From: Alphaproteobacteria bacterium
GTDB lineage: Bacteria > Pseudomonadota > Alphaproteobacteria > UBA8366
NCBI GenBank assembly: GCA_009377445.1
Contig: WHUA01000001.1
Coordinates: forward strand, 1,028,725-1,092,724
Length of the DNA: 64,000 nt
Direction: 5' to 3'
Below are positions 1-8,681 of the stretch, piece after piece (position 1 is the first letter of the stretch; each line of letters begins with the position of its first letter). A model generated the notes under the pieces. It was not told where the DNA came from. It searched no databases and worked only from the letters and a program-made list of their open reading frames with translations. Both the position numbers and the translations under genes were made by a program.

Positions 1-876
1 TCGATCCAGGTCGGCGACGCCTCGATCGTCGTCGCCGGCGGCCAGGAGAGCATGAGCCAGGCGCCGCATTGCGCCAATCTCCGCAACGGCCAGAAAATGG
101 GCGACCTGCAGTTCATCGACACGATGATCCGCGACGGCCTGTGGGACGCCTTCAACGGCTACCACATGGGCAACACGGCCGAGAACGTCGCGCAGAAATG
201 GCAGATTACGCGCGAGCAGCAGGACGCCTTCGCCGCGGCGAGCCAGCAAAAGGCCGGCAACGCGATGAAGGAAGGCCGGTTCAAGGACGAGATCGTGCCG
301 GTGACGATCAAGAGCCGCCGGGGCGAAACGATCGTCGACACCGACGAATACCCGAAACCCGACACCACGGTCGAGACGCTCGCCGGGCTGCGGCCGGCCT
401 TCGCGAAAGACGGCACCGTCACCGCCGGCAATGCGTCGGGCATCAACGACGGCGCCGGAGCGACCGTGCTGATGACCGCCAAGGAAGCGTCGCGGCGCGG
501 CATCGCGCCGCTTGCGCGTATCGTGTCCTGGGCTACGGCGGGCGTCGATCCGTCGATCATGGGCACCGGCCCGATCCCGGCCAGCCGCCGTGCGCTGGAG
601 AAGGCAGGCTGGTCGGTCGACGATCTCGACCTGATCGAGGCGAACGAGGCATTCGCCGCGCAGGCCTGCGCCGTGAACAAGGACCTCCGCTGGGACACCA
701 GCAAGGTCAACGTCAACGGCGGCGCCATCGCGCTCGGTCATCCGATCGGCGCGTCCGGCACCCGCGTGCTCGTCACGCTGCTTCATGAAATGCAGCGGCG
801 CGACGCGAAGAAGGGCCTGGCGACGTTGTGTATCGGCGGCGGCATGGGAATCGCCATGTGCGTGGAGCGGGACTGA
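1..876 (+). CDS. phaA: Acetyl-CoA C-acetyltransferase (thiolase), 5' end cut by the window
   Basis: Condenses two acetyl-CoA to acetoacetyl-CoA, the first step of PHB synthesis; the reverse reaction is the last step of acetoacetyl-CoA breakdown. The frame is open from base 1, and a GGQESMS block shows that coding continues upstream, so the ATG at 52 is internal. The N-terminal domain with the nucleophilic Cys lies outside the window. Visible thiolase motifs are NEAFAAQ (about 640-660), GHPIGASG with the catalytic His (about 736-760) and CIGGGMG with the second catalytic Cys near the C-terminus. phaB follows 159 bp downstream, the classical phaAB arrangement, which favours the biosynthetic assignment over a degradative thiolase. 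Confidence 0.93.
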   Translation, partial: SIQVGDASIVVAGGQESMSQAPHCANLRNGQKMGDLQFIDTMIRDGLWDAFNGYHMGNTAENVAQKWQITREQQDAFAAASQQKAGNAMKEGRFKDEIVPVTIKSRRGETIVDTDEYPKPDTTVETLAGLRPAFAKDGTVTAGNASGINDGAGATVLMTAKEASRRGIAPLARIVSWATAGVDPSIMGTGPIPASRRALEKAGWSVDDLDLIEANEAFAAQACAVNKDLRWDTSKVNVNGGAIALGHPIGASGTRVLVTLLHEMQRRDAKKGLATLCIGGGMGIAMCVERD

Positions 877-930
877 AGGCGCGCCGGAGCGCGAAGGACA
901 GATCGCCAAGAAGACGGTTGAGGCGGATCA

Positions 931-954
931 ACGCGCGCCGTGACGGGCGCGCGT
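931..954. terminator. GC-rich hairpin between phaA and phaB
   Basis: Perfect 9-bp stem ACGCGCGCC / GGCGCGCGT with a 6-nt loop. No T-run follows, so it may attenuate transcription or stabilise the phaA message 3' end rather than act as an efficient terminator. Confidence 0.4.
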
Positions 955-1035
955 AAGATTGCGCATTGAGAACGGCGACATGGCCGCAAGAAAACACGGG
1001 CACATGTCGCGCTAGATTGTCTAGGGAGTAGCGTT

Positions 1036-1761
1036 ATGACACGTGTGGCATTGGTCACGGGCGGGACGCGCGGGATAGGCGAGGCGATATCCGTCGCGCT
1101 CAAGGCTGCCGGCTACGACGTGGCCGCCAGTTACGCAGGCAACGATACGGCCGCGAAGGCCTTCCAGAGCAAGACCGGCATCGCAGTGTATAAATTCGAC
1201 GTGGGCGATTTCAACGCCTGCAAGACGGCCATCGAGCGTATCCAGTCGGAGCGCGGTCAGGTCGACGTGCTCGTCAACAATGCCGGCATCACGCGCGACG
1301 CAGCCTTCCACCGCATGACGCCCGAGCAGTGGCGCGAGGTCATCAGCACCGATCTCGACAGCGTCTTCAACGTAACGCGCAATGTGTACGAAGGCATGCG
1401 GACCCGCGGCTTCGGGCGGATCATCAATATCTCCTCGATCAACGGGCAGAAGGGCCAGTTCGGCCAGTGCAACTATTCGGCGGCGAAGGCCGGCATGATC
1501 GGCTTCACCAAGGCGCTGGCGCAGGAAGGCGCGGCCAAGGGCGTCACGGTCAATTGCATCGCGCCCGGCTATATCGGCACCGAGATGGTGCGCGCCGTGC
1601 AGCCGGAAGTACTGAACACGAAGATCATTCCGCAGATCCCGGTCGGCCGCCTCGGCGAGCCGGAAGAGGTCGCGCGCTGCGTCGTCTTCCTCGCTTCCGA
1701 CGATGCCGGATTCCTCACCGGATCGACCCTGACGGCGAACGGCGGCCAGTACATCGCCTGA
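1036..1761 (+). CDS. phaB: Acetoacetyl-CoA reductase (SDR family)
   Basis: Reduces acetoacetyl-CoA to (R)-3-hydroxybutyryl-CoA with NADPH, giving the PHB monomer. At 241 aa it has the usual length. It has an N-terminal Rossmann motif TGGTRGIG, the NNAG motif and the catalytic pair Tyr147/Lys151 in YSAAKAG; the neighbouring NGQKGQFGQ stretch is typical of PhaB rather than FabG. A GGGAG ribosome binding site lies 7 nt before the ATG. It follows phaA, so the two probably work as one pathway unit, although the hairpin between them may lower read-through. FabG is the main alternative; context and the NGQKGQ motif favour PhaB. Confidence 0.95.
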   Translation: MTRVALVTGGTRGIGEAISVALKAAGYDVAASYAGNDTAAKAFQSKTGIAVYKFDVGDFNACKTAIERIQSERGQVDVLVNNAGITRDAAFHRMTPEQWREVISTDLDSVFNVTRNVYEGMRTRGFGRIINISSINGQKGQFGQCNYSAAKAGMIGFTKALAQEGAAKGVTVNCIAPGYIGTEMVRAVQPEVLNTKIIPQIPVGRLGEPEEVARCVVFLASDDAGFLTGSTLTANGGQYIA

Positions 1762-1775
1762 GCATCCATTCTATT

Positions 1776-1903
1776 CCCTCCCCCCTTGCGGGGGAGGGTT
1801 AGGGTGGGGGCCTTCGTCGGATGGCACGGCAGCGTGCATGAGAAGTTCCGACGTGCCACTCACCCCCCCACCTAAATCCTCCCCCGCAAGGGGGGAGGAC
1901 TTT
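1776..1903. repeat. Palindromic intergenic repeat, family 1, copy 1
   Basis: Two inverted arms, each itself a hairpin (CCCTCC...TTGCGGGGGAGGG on the left, CCTCCCCCGCAAGGGGGGAGG on the right when read across the fold), enclose a variable centre. It fills the gap between the convergent phaB and aldo/keto reductase genes and may act as a bidirectional terminator. A second copy lies at 52273-52374 with the same arms but a different centre. Confidence 0.85.
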
Positions 1904-1917
1904 GGGGATACGGGATC

Positions 1918-2952
1918 TTAATCGCCCGGTGCGGTCGTTCGCGTCGGGCGTCCCGCCGGGGGATAGCGCGGGTCGAAATAGCCGGGGCTCGACGGATGTC
2001 CGGCGGCGACCAGCTTGTCGAGCAACGCCTCGTCCTGCGCCGTGAACGCATAGTCCAGCGCATCGAGATAGCCTTGCCACTGGGCGAGCGTCCGCGGGCC
2101 GGCGATCACGCTCGTGATCAGCCTGTTGTTGAGCACCCAGTTGAGCGCGAAGGCGATCGGCGTCGTGTTGCGCTTCGCCGCGTGCGCCGCGATCTTCTTC
2201 GCCGCGGCCAGCGACTCCTCGCGGAACTCGGTCTGCATCATGCGCCTGTCGCCGCGCCCGGCGCGGGTGTCCTTCGGCGGCGCCTTGCCGGGCTCGTACT
2301 TCCCGGTCAGCACCCCGCGCGCCAGCGGCGAGTAAGGCACCACGCCGATGCCGAAATACTCGCAGGCCGGCAGCAGGTCGTTCTCGGGCATCCGGTTCAT
2401 CGCGTTGTAGTAAGGCTGGCAGATCACCGGGCGCGGCGTGCCGAGCGCATCGCACAGGCGGACGATCTCCGCGATCTGCCACGGGCGGTGATTGGAAAAT
2501 CCCCAATAGAGCGCTTTGCCGGCGGCGATGATGTCGCCCATGGCGAGGATGCTCTCCTCCAGCGGCGTCTCCCAGTCCACATGGTGCATGTAATAGATGT
2601 CGACGCGGTCGGTTTGCAGGCGGGCGAGGCTCTTGTCGATCGCTTCCATCATCCACTTGCGTGACAGGCCCTTGTGGCGCCGGGGCGTGCCCTGGCTCGA
2701 GCCAACCTTGGTCGCCACGATCCAGTCGTCCCGGTCCTTCTTCAGGATTTGCCCGACCATGCTTTCCGACTTGCCGTCGGCGTAGCCGTCCGCCGTATCG
2801 ATGAAGTTGATGCCTGCCTTGCGCGCCGAATCGACGATCTTGGTCGCGGCCGCGAGGCCGGTCTGGTCGCCGAAGTTCATGGTTCCGAGGCAGAGCTTCG
2901 ATACCTTGAGGCCCGATCGGCCGAGCAATCGATAGTCCATCGCGTCACTCAT
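1918..2952 (-). CDS. Aldo/keto reductase
   Basis: NAD(P)H-dependent oxidoreductase of the AKR superfamily with a TIM-barrel fold; substrate not predictable. About 344 aa. The tetrad is visible as FIDTADGY (Asp and Tyr), VATKVG (Lys) and YYMHHVD (His). The N-terminus MDYRLLGRSGLKVSKLCLGTM is typical of the family. The start at 2952 was chosen because an AGGAG site lies about 6 nt upstream; upstream in-frame starts at 2997 and 2967 lack one. Single gene, convergent with phaB. Confidence 0.88.
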   Translation of the reverse strand: MSDAMDYRLLGRSGLKVSKLCLGTMNFGDQTGLAAATKIVDSARKAGINFIDTADGYADGKSESMVGQILKKDRDDWIVATKVGSSQGTPRRHKGLSRKWMMEAIDKSLARLQTDRVDIYYMHHVDWETPLEESILAMGDIIAAGKALYWGFSNHRPWQIAEIVRLCDALGTPRPVICQPYYNAMNRMPENDLLPACEYFGIGVVPYSPLARGVLTGKYEPGKAPPKDTRAGRGDRRMMQTEFREESLAAAKKIAAHAAKRNTTPIAFALNWVLNNRLITSVIAGPRTLAQWQGYLDALDYAFTAQDEALLDKLVAAGHPSSPGYFDPRYPPAGRPTRTTAPGD

Positions 2953-3100
2953 CCTCGACTCCTGCATGGCGATCTGCGGGCCGGAACCGTACCCCATTGC
3001 CGGGTGGCGTCAAGGCCCGGCCAGGGAAGACAGTGGCCGGGCCGTTGTCGCAGGCCGGGCCTCCGTGTAAAGGATGGCGGAGCAGAGAAGGATCGAGGCG

Positions 3101-3526
3101 ATGTCACGAGAATATCCCGACCGGCCTTTCGTCGGCGTCGGCGTGGTGGTCTGGCGCGGCGACGAGGTGCTGCTGATCGAGCGCGGCAAGGGGCCGCGCA
3201 CGGGCGGCTGGAGCCTGCCGGGCGGCAAGCAGGAGCTGGGCGAGACGGTGCGGGAAACGGCGCATCGCGAGATCCGGGAGGAGACGGCGGTCGAGATCGA
3301 GATCACCGGCCTGCTCGATGTGGTGGATATGGTGCGCAAGGACGGCGAGGGCCGCGTGCAGTTCCATTACACCCTCGTCGACTTCACGGCCGAGTGGGTT
3401 TCGGGCGAGGCGGTGGCGGGAACCGACGCTGCCGCCGCGCGCTGGGTTCGCCTCGAAGACATCGATCAGTATCGGCTCTGGGACGAGACCCGGCGGGTCA
3501 TCCGGCTTTCGGCGTCGCGGCGGTGA
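3101..3526 (+). CDS. NUDIX hydrolase
   Basis: Cleaves nucleoside diphosphates linked to another moiety, such as ADP-ribose or oxidised nucleotides; the exact substrate is not evident. The Nudix box runs from GGKQELGE to REIREET, with the Glu metal ligands intact. 141 aa, a single-domain enzyme. The start at 3101 (MSREYPDRPF) has GAAGGA upstream; an ATG at 3074 is in frame but has no spaced ribosome binding site. Its TGA overlaps the GTG of the next gene, so it is translationally coupled to the exporter and the HAD gene. Confidence 0.87.
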   Translation: MSREYPDRPFVGVGVVVWRGDEVLLIERGKGPRTGGWSLPGGKQELGETVRETAHREIREETAVEIEITGLLDVVDMVRKDGEGRVQFHYTLVDFTAEWVSGEAVAGTDAAAARWVRLEDIDQYRLWDETRRVIRLSASRR

Positions 3527-4416
3527 ACGGCCGTCTCCGCGCGACGTTGATCGGCGGGACGGCGGTGCTGCTGTGGGGGAGCCTCGCCCTTCTCACCACT
3601 TGGACCGGCCGCGTTCCGCCGTTTCAGCTCGTGGCGATGAGCTTCGCCATCGCCGCCTTGCTCGGCGCGGCGAAGTGGATGGCCCGCGGCGAGGACCCGC
3701 GCGCCTATCTGCGGTACCCGCCGGCAGTGTGGGCGCTCGGCATCGGCGGCCTGTTCGGCTACCACTTCTTCTATTTCATGGCGCTGCGCAATGCGCCGGC
3801 GGTCGATGCCAGCCTGATCGCCTATCTCTGGCCGCTGCTGATCGTGGTTTTCTCGGCGCTGCTGCCGGGCGGCCGGTTGCGCTGGTGGCACGTGGCGGGT
3901 GCGACGCTCGGGCTTGCCGGCTGCGTGCTCCTCGTGACCGGCGGCGGCGCCGTCGTCTTCCGCGCCGAATTCGCCCTCGGCTACGCCGCTGCGCTGGCCT
4001 GCGCCTTCACCTGGTCGGGCTATTCCGTGCTGAGCCGCCGGTTCAAGGCGGTGCCGACGGATACGGTCGCCTGGTTCTGCGCGGCGACGGCGCTGCTCGG
4101 GCTGGTCGCCCATCTCGCCTTCGAGGCCACGGCCTGGCCGGAGAACGGCGGCGAATGGCTGGCTGTCGCGGCGCTCGGCCTCGGTCCCGTGGGCGCCGCC
4201 TTCTTCGCCTGGGATCATGGGGTCAAGCATGGCGACATCCGCGCGCTCGGCGGATTCTCCTATGCCGCGCCGCTGATCTCCACCTTGCTGCTGATCGCGT
4301 TCGGCCGGGCGGAGGCGGGCTGGACCGTCGCCGTCGCCTGCGCCGCGATCATGGGCGGCGCGCTGCTCGCCGCGCGCGACGTGATGGCTGCATCCAGGGA
4401 GCGCCAGGAACCGTGA
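3523..4416 (+). CDS. DMT/EamA-family transporter, YddG-like
   Basis: Inner-membrane exporter of the drug/metabolite transporter superfamily. 297 aa with about ten hydrophobic segments in two EamA repeats, the usual size. The GYHFFYFMALRNAP and SLIAYLWPLL blocks resemble the aromatic amino acid exporter group (YddG), but the substrate is an inference. GTG start overlapping the NUDIX stop as GTGA; its own stop overlaps the next GTG in the same way. It is therefore the middle gene of a tightly coupled three-gene operon. Confidence 0.85.
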   Translation: MNGRLRATLIGGTAVLLWGSLALLTTWTGRVPPFQLVAMSFAIAALLGAAKWMARGEDPRAYLRYPPAVWALGIGGLFGYHFFYFMALRNAPAVDASLIAYLWPLLIVVFSALLPGGRLRWWHVAGATLGLAGCVLLVTGGGAVVFRAEFALGYAAALACAFTWSGYSVLSRRFKAVPTDTVAWFCAATALLGLVAHLAFEATAWPENGGEWLAVAALGLGPVGAAFFAWDHGVKHGDIRALGGFSYAAPLISTLLLIAFGRAEAGWTVAVACAAIMGGALLAARDVMAASRERQEP

Positions 4417-5075
4417 CGCCGCAACTGATCGTCTTCGACTTCGACGGCGTGCTGGTCGACAGCGAGGTGCTCTCGAACCAGGTGCTGGCGTCGGTGCTGA
4501 CGGAGCTCGGCTACCCGCTGACCCCGGCGGAAAGCCACCGCCGGTTCACCGGCCTCAACGTGCGCGCCGTTCGCCAGGCCGTCGAGGGGGACCGGGGCAG
4601 GCCGCTTGCGCCCGAATTCGAAGCGATGGTGCGCGAACAGGCGCATCGCCGCATCGCGACCGAGCTCACGATGGTCGCGGGTGCGGATACGCTGCTGCGC
4701 GGCTTGGACCGCCCGCGCTGCATCGCCTCCAACAGCAGTCCGGTGTGGATCGATTTGGCGCTTCGCGCGACCGGGCTGGATGCATTCTTCCTGCCGCAAT
4801 GCAGGTTCAGCGCCGCCCAGGTCGCCAAGGGCAAGCCCGCGCCCGACTTGTTTATCCACGCGGCGACGGCGATGGCGGTCGATCCCACGGCCTGCGTGGT
4901 GATCGAGGACAGCGTGCACGGCGTGCGCGGCGCCAGGACCGCCGGAATGCGCGTTCTCGGCTTCATCGGGGCCAGCCACATCGAGGCCGGCCACGACGCG
5001 ATCCTGCGCGAAGCTGGCGTCGAAGCCGTGTTCGACGACCTCGCGCAGTTGCCGGACCTGTTGCGCCGTCTCTAG
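4413..5075 (+). CDS. HAD-superfamily hydrolase, subfamily IA
   Basis: Phosphatase or phosphoglucomutase-like enzyme. 220 aa with all four HAD motifs: DFDGVLVDSE (nucleophile Asp), SNSSP (motif II), GKPAPD (motif III Lys) and VIEDSVHG (motif IV acidic residues), plus the helical cap expected between motifs I and II. Similar to phosphoglycolate phosphatase and beta-phosphoglucomutase, which cannot be told apart here. GTG start coupled to the upstream exporter by a 4-bp overlap. Confidence 0.85.
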   Translation: MTPQLIVFDFDGVLVDSEVLSNQVLASVLTELGYPLTPAESHRRFTGLNVRAVRQAVEGDRGRPLAPEFEAMVREQAHRRIATELTMVAGADTLLRGLDRPRCIASNSSPVWIDLALRATGLDAFFLPQCRFSAAQVAKGKPAPDLFIHAATAMAVDPTACVVIEDSVHGVRGARTAGMRVLGFIGASHIEAGHDAILREAGVEAVFDDLAQLPDLLRRL

Positions 5076-5091
5076 GGCGCGGCCCGGATTG

Positions 5092-5697
5092 CTATGCGAT
5101 GGGCTCCTTCGGCTCGGTCGATGTCATCGAGGGGCGCTGGCTGAAGCCCTCGTACCACGCCGCGAGCTTCGGGTGGCCCTTGCGCCAGTCGTCGACGTGC
5201 TTGCGGAATCCCGTATAGCCGAGCGCAACGCCGACGCCGATCTGGGCGATGTCGACCGGCCCGGACAGATTGCCGGCCTCGCGCTCCAGCGTGTCGAGCG
5301 TGCGGCCGATCTTGTCTTTCTGCCGGCCGATATACCAGTCCGACCAATGCGCCTTGTCCTTGCGGCGCTCGTTGGCGATCGACACGCCGGCATCGAGGAT
5401 GCCTTCGGCCAGCGCCGCCGTCCGCAGCGCGGGCCAGCGGGCCGCGCCGGCCGGGAAGAGCTTGCCGCCGCCGCCGATCTCGTCGAGATATTCGGCGATG
5501 ACGCGGGAGTCGAAGAGCGCCATGCCGTCGTCGGCGATCAGCGTCGGAACGCGGCCGGACGGGTTCGATTTCGGCAGGTCGTTTTCCACCCAGGGACTGC
5601 TCGACATGAGCTCGATCTTCCGGTCGAGCCCTTTTTCGGCGGCGACGACGCGGACCTTCCGCACATAGGGCGATGTGGGACTGAAATGCAGCTTCAC
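5092..5697 (-). CDS. Glutathione S-transferase family protein
   Basis: Cytosolic GST with an N-terminal thioredoxin fold and a C-terminal helical domain; 201 aa. The active-site region reads FSPTSPYVRKVRV, with Ser rather than Cys at the catalytic position. The cis-Pro region GRVPTL and the DSRVIAEYL glutathione-binding segment are present. GTG start at 5697 preceded by GGGAGAG with 6-nt spacing. Single gene, convergent with the HAD gene. Endogenous substrate unknown. Confidence 0.87.
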   Translation of the reverse strand: MKLHFSPTSPYVRKVRVVAAEKGLDRKIELMSSSPWVENDLPKSNPSGRVPTLIADDGMALFDSRVIAEYLDEIGGGGKLFPAGAARWPALRTAALAEGILDAGVSIANERRKDKAHWSDWYIGRQKDKIGRTLDTLEREAGNLSGPVDIAQIGVGVALGYTGFRKHVDDWRKGHPKLAAWYEGFSQRPSMTSTEPKEPIA

Positions 5698-5788
5698 GGT
5701 GCGCTCTCCCGTTCATTAACGTTGATTTCAGGGAGATTTTCGTATTGTCGGCGCGGATGCAAGCCCAGTCTGCTAGAATGGCGCGGTC

Positions 5789-6556
5789 ATGTGGTCCGAT
5801 GTCATCGATCTGAGCGAGTTTTACCGGTCCCGGCTGGGGCAGGTGGCGCGCCGGCTGATCACCCGCCGCATCCGCCAGCTATGGCCGAACGTCCGGGGGC
5901 TGTCCGTGCTCGGCGTCGGCTATGCGACGCCCTATCTCCGGGCTTTCCGTGAAGAGGCGGGCTGCGTCATGGCCGTGATGCCGGCGCCGCAGGGCGTCGT
6001 GCACTGGCCGGAAAGCGATCCCAGCCTGGTCTGCCTTTCCGAGGAGACCGACCTGCCGTTCTCGGACCTGTCGGTCGACCGCCTTCTGCTGGTGCACGCG
6101 GTCGAGAACAGCGAGAACCTGCGCGCCATGATGCGCGAGGCATGGCGCGTGCTGTCGGACAGCGGGCGGCTGATCGTCGTGGTGCCCAACCGGCGCGGGA
6201 TCTGGGCGCGGTTCGAGCAGCGCTCCCCCTTCGGCCACGGCCATCCCTACAGCCAGGGACAGATCAAGCGCCTGCTGCGCGATTGCCTCTTCGCGCCGAC
6301 GGCGCAGGAGCGCGCGTTGTTCGTGCCGCCGTCGCGCAAGCGGATCGTGCTGCAGTCGGCGTATGCATTCGAGCGCGCCGGCAATCGCTGGTTCCAGGCG
6401 ATATCCGGCGTCCTGATCATCGAGGCGTCCAAGCAGCTTTATGCCGCGACGCCGGTGCGCGCGAAGGCGCCGGCGCGCCGCCGGCTGGTCGCCATCACCG
6501 GGCGCGGCGCTTCCATGCGGAACGAGCGCCGCCCGAAGGACGGCCCCAAGACCTAG
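5789..6556 (+). CDS. Class I SAM-dependent methyltransferase
   Basis: Methyltransferase-11-like protein of 255 aa. A LSVLGVGYATPYL block (about residues 35-50) takes the place of the glycine-rich SAM-binding loop, and LPFSDLSVDRLLLVHAVE followed by EAWRVLSDSGRLIVVVPNR matches motifs post-I and III. The acceptor is unknown. In many alphaproteobacteria a relative sits next to gloB, which is not present here. The stop overlaps the convergent recX stop by 4 bp. Confidence 0.8.
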   Translation: MWSDVIDLSEFYRSRLGQVARRLITRRIRQLWPNVRGLSVLGVGYATPYLRAFREEAGCVMAVMPAPQGVVHWPESDPSLVCLSEETDLPFSDLSVDRLLLVHAVENSENLRAMMREAWRVLSDSGRLIVVVPNRRGIWARFEQRSPFGHGHPYSQGQIKRLLRDCLFAPTAQERALFVPPSRKRIVLQSAYAFERAGNRWFQAISGVLIIEASKQLYAATPVRAKAPARRRLVAITGRGASMRNERRPKDGPKT

Positions 6557-7134
6557 TCTCCCCTCCGGTTGCCGGCTTCGCCCTCGAGCGCTTCCGGATC
6601 CTCCGCATCGACGACCTTGCGCGCCACATCGTAGCCGAAGCCCTGGCGGCCGAGCGCCGCCAGGTCGCGGTTGCGGCTTCCTTCGCGGTCGTTCCTGCGC
6701 CACGGGCCGAGCCGCCGCCGGCGCGCGTAGTTGCAGGCCGCGGCGAGATCGGGTTCCGGCGCCGCCTCTTCGAGCGACGCGAGCGCTTGGCCGATGTCCT
6801 CGGCGTCGACGCCCTTGCCCGCCAGCTTGGCGCGGGTAAGCCGCTGCGACGCGCCCTGCCGGTGCAGCGATTCCGCATGCAGCCGGGCGTATGTCGCATC
6901 GTCGAGCAATCCGCTTTGCCGGTAGCGCGCGATGAGCGCGTCGACCATGGCCGCCCCTTCCGCGGGATCGCCGCCATGCGCCTCGGCGGAACGCAGGACG
7001 CGGCGCATCAGGACGCGGCGCAGGTTCGCCGCCGAGGTCGCATAGCGCTCCAGGTAGTGAAGCGCGGCGCGCGCCAGGGATTCCGCCGTGACCTTGCGCG
7101 GTTTCTTTCCCGGCCGTGAGGATTTCGTTCTCAA
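6553..7134 (-). CDS. recX: Regulatory protein RecX
   Basis: Small helical protein that binds RecA and modulates filament growth during recombination and SOS repair. 193 aa, with three-helix repeats visible in ALHYLERYATSAANLRRVL, ARYRQSGLLDDATYA and LAALGRQGFGYDVARKVV. TTG start at 7134 with AGGA about 8 nt upstream. The gene stands alone; recA is not in the window. Call rests on repeat pattern and length. Confidence 0.82.
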   Translation of the reverse strand: MRTKSSRPGKKPRKVTAESLARAALHYLERYATSAANLRRVLMRRVLRSAEAHGGDPAEGAAMVDALIARYRQSGLLDDATYARLHAESLHRQGASQRLTRAKLAGKGVDAEDIGQALASLEEAAPEPDLAAACNYARRRRLGPWRRNDREGSRNRDLAALGRQGFGYDVARKVVDAEDPEALEGEAGNRRGD

Positions 7135-7248
7135 AATTGCTTTCCTGCCCGCAGCTTCGGCGGATATTAACCGATATTTCGCCGGCTGTGATGGCTGTCA
7201 CTGCTCCATGGCCCGGCCAGGCCGATGATCGGGTTTGTGAGGAGCGTT

Positions 7249-7371
7249 TTTTGGCTTGCGCCAAAAGCTTCTCTCTCTACTGAACCGTTGGTCGAACGCC
7301 CACCCTGCCCCTCCCAATTGGCCTCGACCAAAGGTTCGAGCGGCGGCGCCCTGAAAAGCGCCGCCGCTTTT
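7249..7371 (+). ncRNA. Candidate small RNA with C-rich hairpin loop
   Basis: Lies in the 368-bp gap between recX and argD; no plus-strand gene lies upstream for almost 800 bp, yet a plus-oriented terminator closes the region. Three hairpins follow one another. The first is TTTTGGC-TTGC-GCCAAAA (7249-7266). The second (7282-7337) has GAACC/GGTTC and TGGTCGA/TCGACCA helices separated by a 2x2 internal loop, with a 28-nt apical loop holding a C-rich CCCUGCCCCUCCC run. The third is the terminator. C-rich loops that mimic anti-Shine-Dalgarno sequence are known in alphaproteobacterial trans-acting sRNAs. The 5' end and promoter are not clear. Confidence 0.55.
7340..7371 (+). terminator. Rho-independent terminator
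   Basis: 10-bp perfect stem GCGGCGGCGC / GCGCCGCCGC, 8-nt loop, then TTTT. The T-run exists only on the plus strand, so it ends a rightward transcript, most likely the small RNA candidate. Confidence 0.75.
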
Positions 7372-7427
7372 ATGTCGCGGCTCCGTTCCCGCGGCGTTGC
7401 GCCGGCTCAGGCCCGCCCATGCGGAAG

Positions 7428-7456
7428 TTGACAGGCAAGGGGCAATCGCTTGATAC
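7428..7456 (+). promoter_or_regulatory. Sigma-70-type promoter of argD
   Basis: Consensus TTGACA, 17-bp spacer, TGATAC. The start would fall near 7463, giving a leader of about 40 nt before the argD GTG at 7503. Confidence 0.65.
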
Positions 7457-7502
7457 TCCGCGCTTTCCGTTGACCCGACTGCATGACGAAAAGGTGAGCC
7501 CC

Positions 7503-8681
7503 GTGACCACCGCGGTAATGCCGACATATGGCCGTGCCGACCTCGCTTTCGAGCGGGGCGAGGGACCGTATCTCTTTGCGACGAATGGGCGCCGCTATCT
7601 CGATTTCTGCGGCGGCATCGCGGTGGACGTGTTGGGCCACGCGCACCCTCATTTGGTCGAGGCGTTGCGCGCGCAGGCCGGCAAGCTCTGGCACGTATCG
7701 AACTTGTATCGCATTCCCGAGCAGGAACGGCTGGCCGAGCGGCTGGCCGCGACGTCGTTCGCCGACACCATGTTCTTCTGCAACTCCGGCGCGGAAGCGG
7801 TCGAAGGCGGCCTCAAGCTCTGCCGCAAGTACCACAGCGCCAACGGCCACCCGGAGCGCTGGCGCGTCATCACCTGCACCGGCTCGTTCCACGGCCGGAC
7901 GCTGGCGACGATCGCCGCCGCGGGCAACGAGAAGCATCTCGCCGGCTTTGGGCCGAAATACGACGGCTTCGACATGGTGCCGTTCGGCAACCTGAACATT
8001 CTCCGCACCAGCATCACGCCGGAGACGGCGGCGATACTGGTCGAGCCGATCCAGGGCGAGGGCGGGGTTCATCCCGCCGACATGGATTACATGCGCGGCC
8101 TCCGCAAAGTCGCGGACGAGTTCGGCCTGCTGCTGTTCTTCGACGAGGTGCAGTGCGGCATCGGCCGCACCGGCAAGCTCTGGGCGCACCAGTGGGCCGG
8201 CATCGCGCCGGACGTCATGGCGATCGCCAAGGGCCTCGGCGGCGGCTTCCCGGTCGGCTGCTTCATGGCGACGGCCGAGGCGGCGAAGGGCATGACGCCC
8301 GGCACGCACGGCTCCACCTTCGGCGGCAATCCGCTCGCCATGTCGGTGGCGAATGCGGTGCTCGACGTGCTGCTCGCCGACGGCTTCCTCGACCATGTCG
8401 GCCGCGTCGGCAAGTATCTCCGCTCGCGGCTCGATGATCTGGCGAAGCGCCACCCGGCGGTCTTCAAGGAGGCGCGCGGCGTCGGCCTGATGCAGGGCCT
8501 GGTCTGCGTGCCGGAATGCGGCAAGGTGGTCTCGCGCCTCTACGAGGAAGGGATGCTCACCGTGGTCGCGGGCGACAACGTGGTGCGGCTTCTGCCGCCG
8601 CTGATCATCGAGGAGTCGCATGTGGACGAGGCGATCGCCTGTCTCGATCGCGCCGCCGCTGCGCTGACGCCGGCCGGATGA
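7503..8681 (+). CDS. argD: Acetylornithine aminotransferase
   Basis: PLP enzyme of arginine biosynthesis that transfers an amino group between glutamate and N-acetylglutamate semialdehyde; members often also serve lysine synthesis (succinyldiaminopimelate). 392 aa. PLP Lys is Lys243 in [12 protein letters not shown]; other motifs are [13 protein letters not shown] and [11 protein letters not shown]. The GTG at 7503 has AAGGTG just upstream and gives the usual N-terminus [19 protein letters not shown]. Its TGA overlaps the argF ATG, so the pair is translationally coupled. Confidence 0.94.
   Translation: MTTAVMPTYGRADLAFERGEGPYLFATNGRRYLDFCGGIAVDVLGHAHPHLVEALRAQAGKLWHVSNLYRIPEQERLAERLAATSFADTMFFCNSGAEAVEGGLKLCRKYHSANGHPERWRVITCTGSFHGRTLATIAAAGNEKHLAGFGPKYDGFDMVPFGNLNILRTSITPETAAILVEPIQGEGGVHPADMDYMRGLRKVADEFGLLLFFDEVQCGIGRTGKLWAHQWAGIAPDVMAIAKGLGGGFPVGCFMATAEAAKGMTPGTHGSTFGGNPLAMSVANAVLDVLLADGFLDHVGRVGKYLRSRLDDLAKRHPAVFKEARGVGLMQGLVCVPECGKVVSRLYEEGMLTVVAGDNVVRLLPPLIIEESHVDEAIACLDRAAAALTPAG

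Noticed and set aside
7249..7371. 6S RNA or signal recognition particle RNA
   Set aside because: The SRP RNA core (GGAAGCAGCC-type tetraloop region) is absent and the long single hairpin with a central bubble expected of 6S RNA is not seen; three separate hairpins are.
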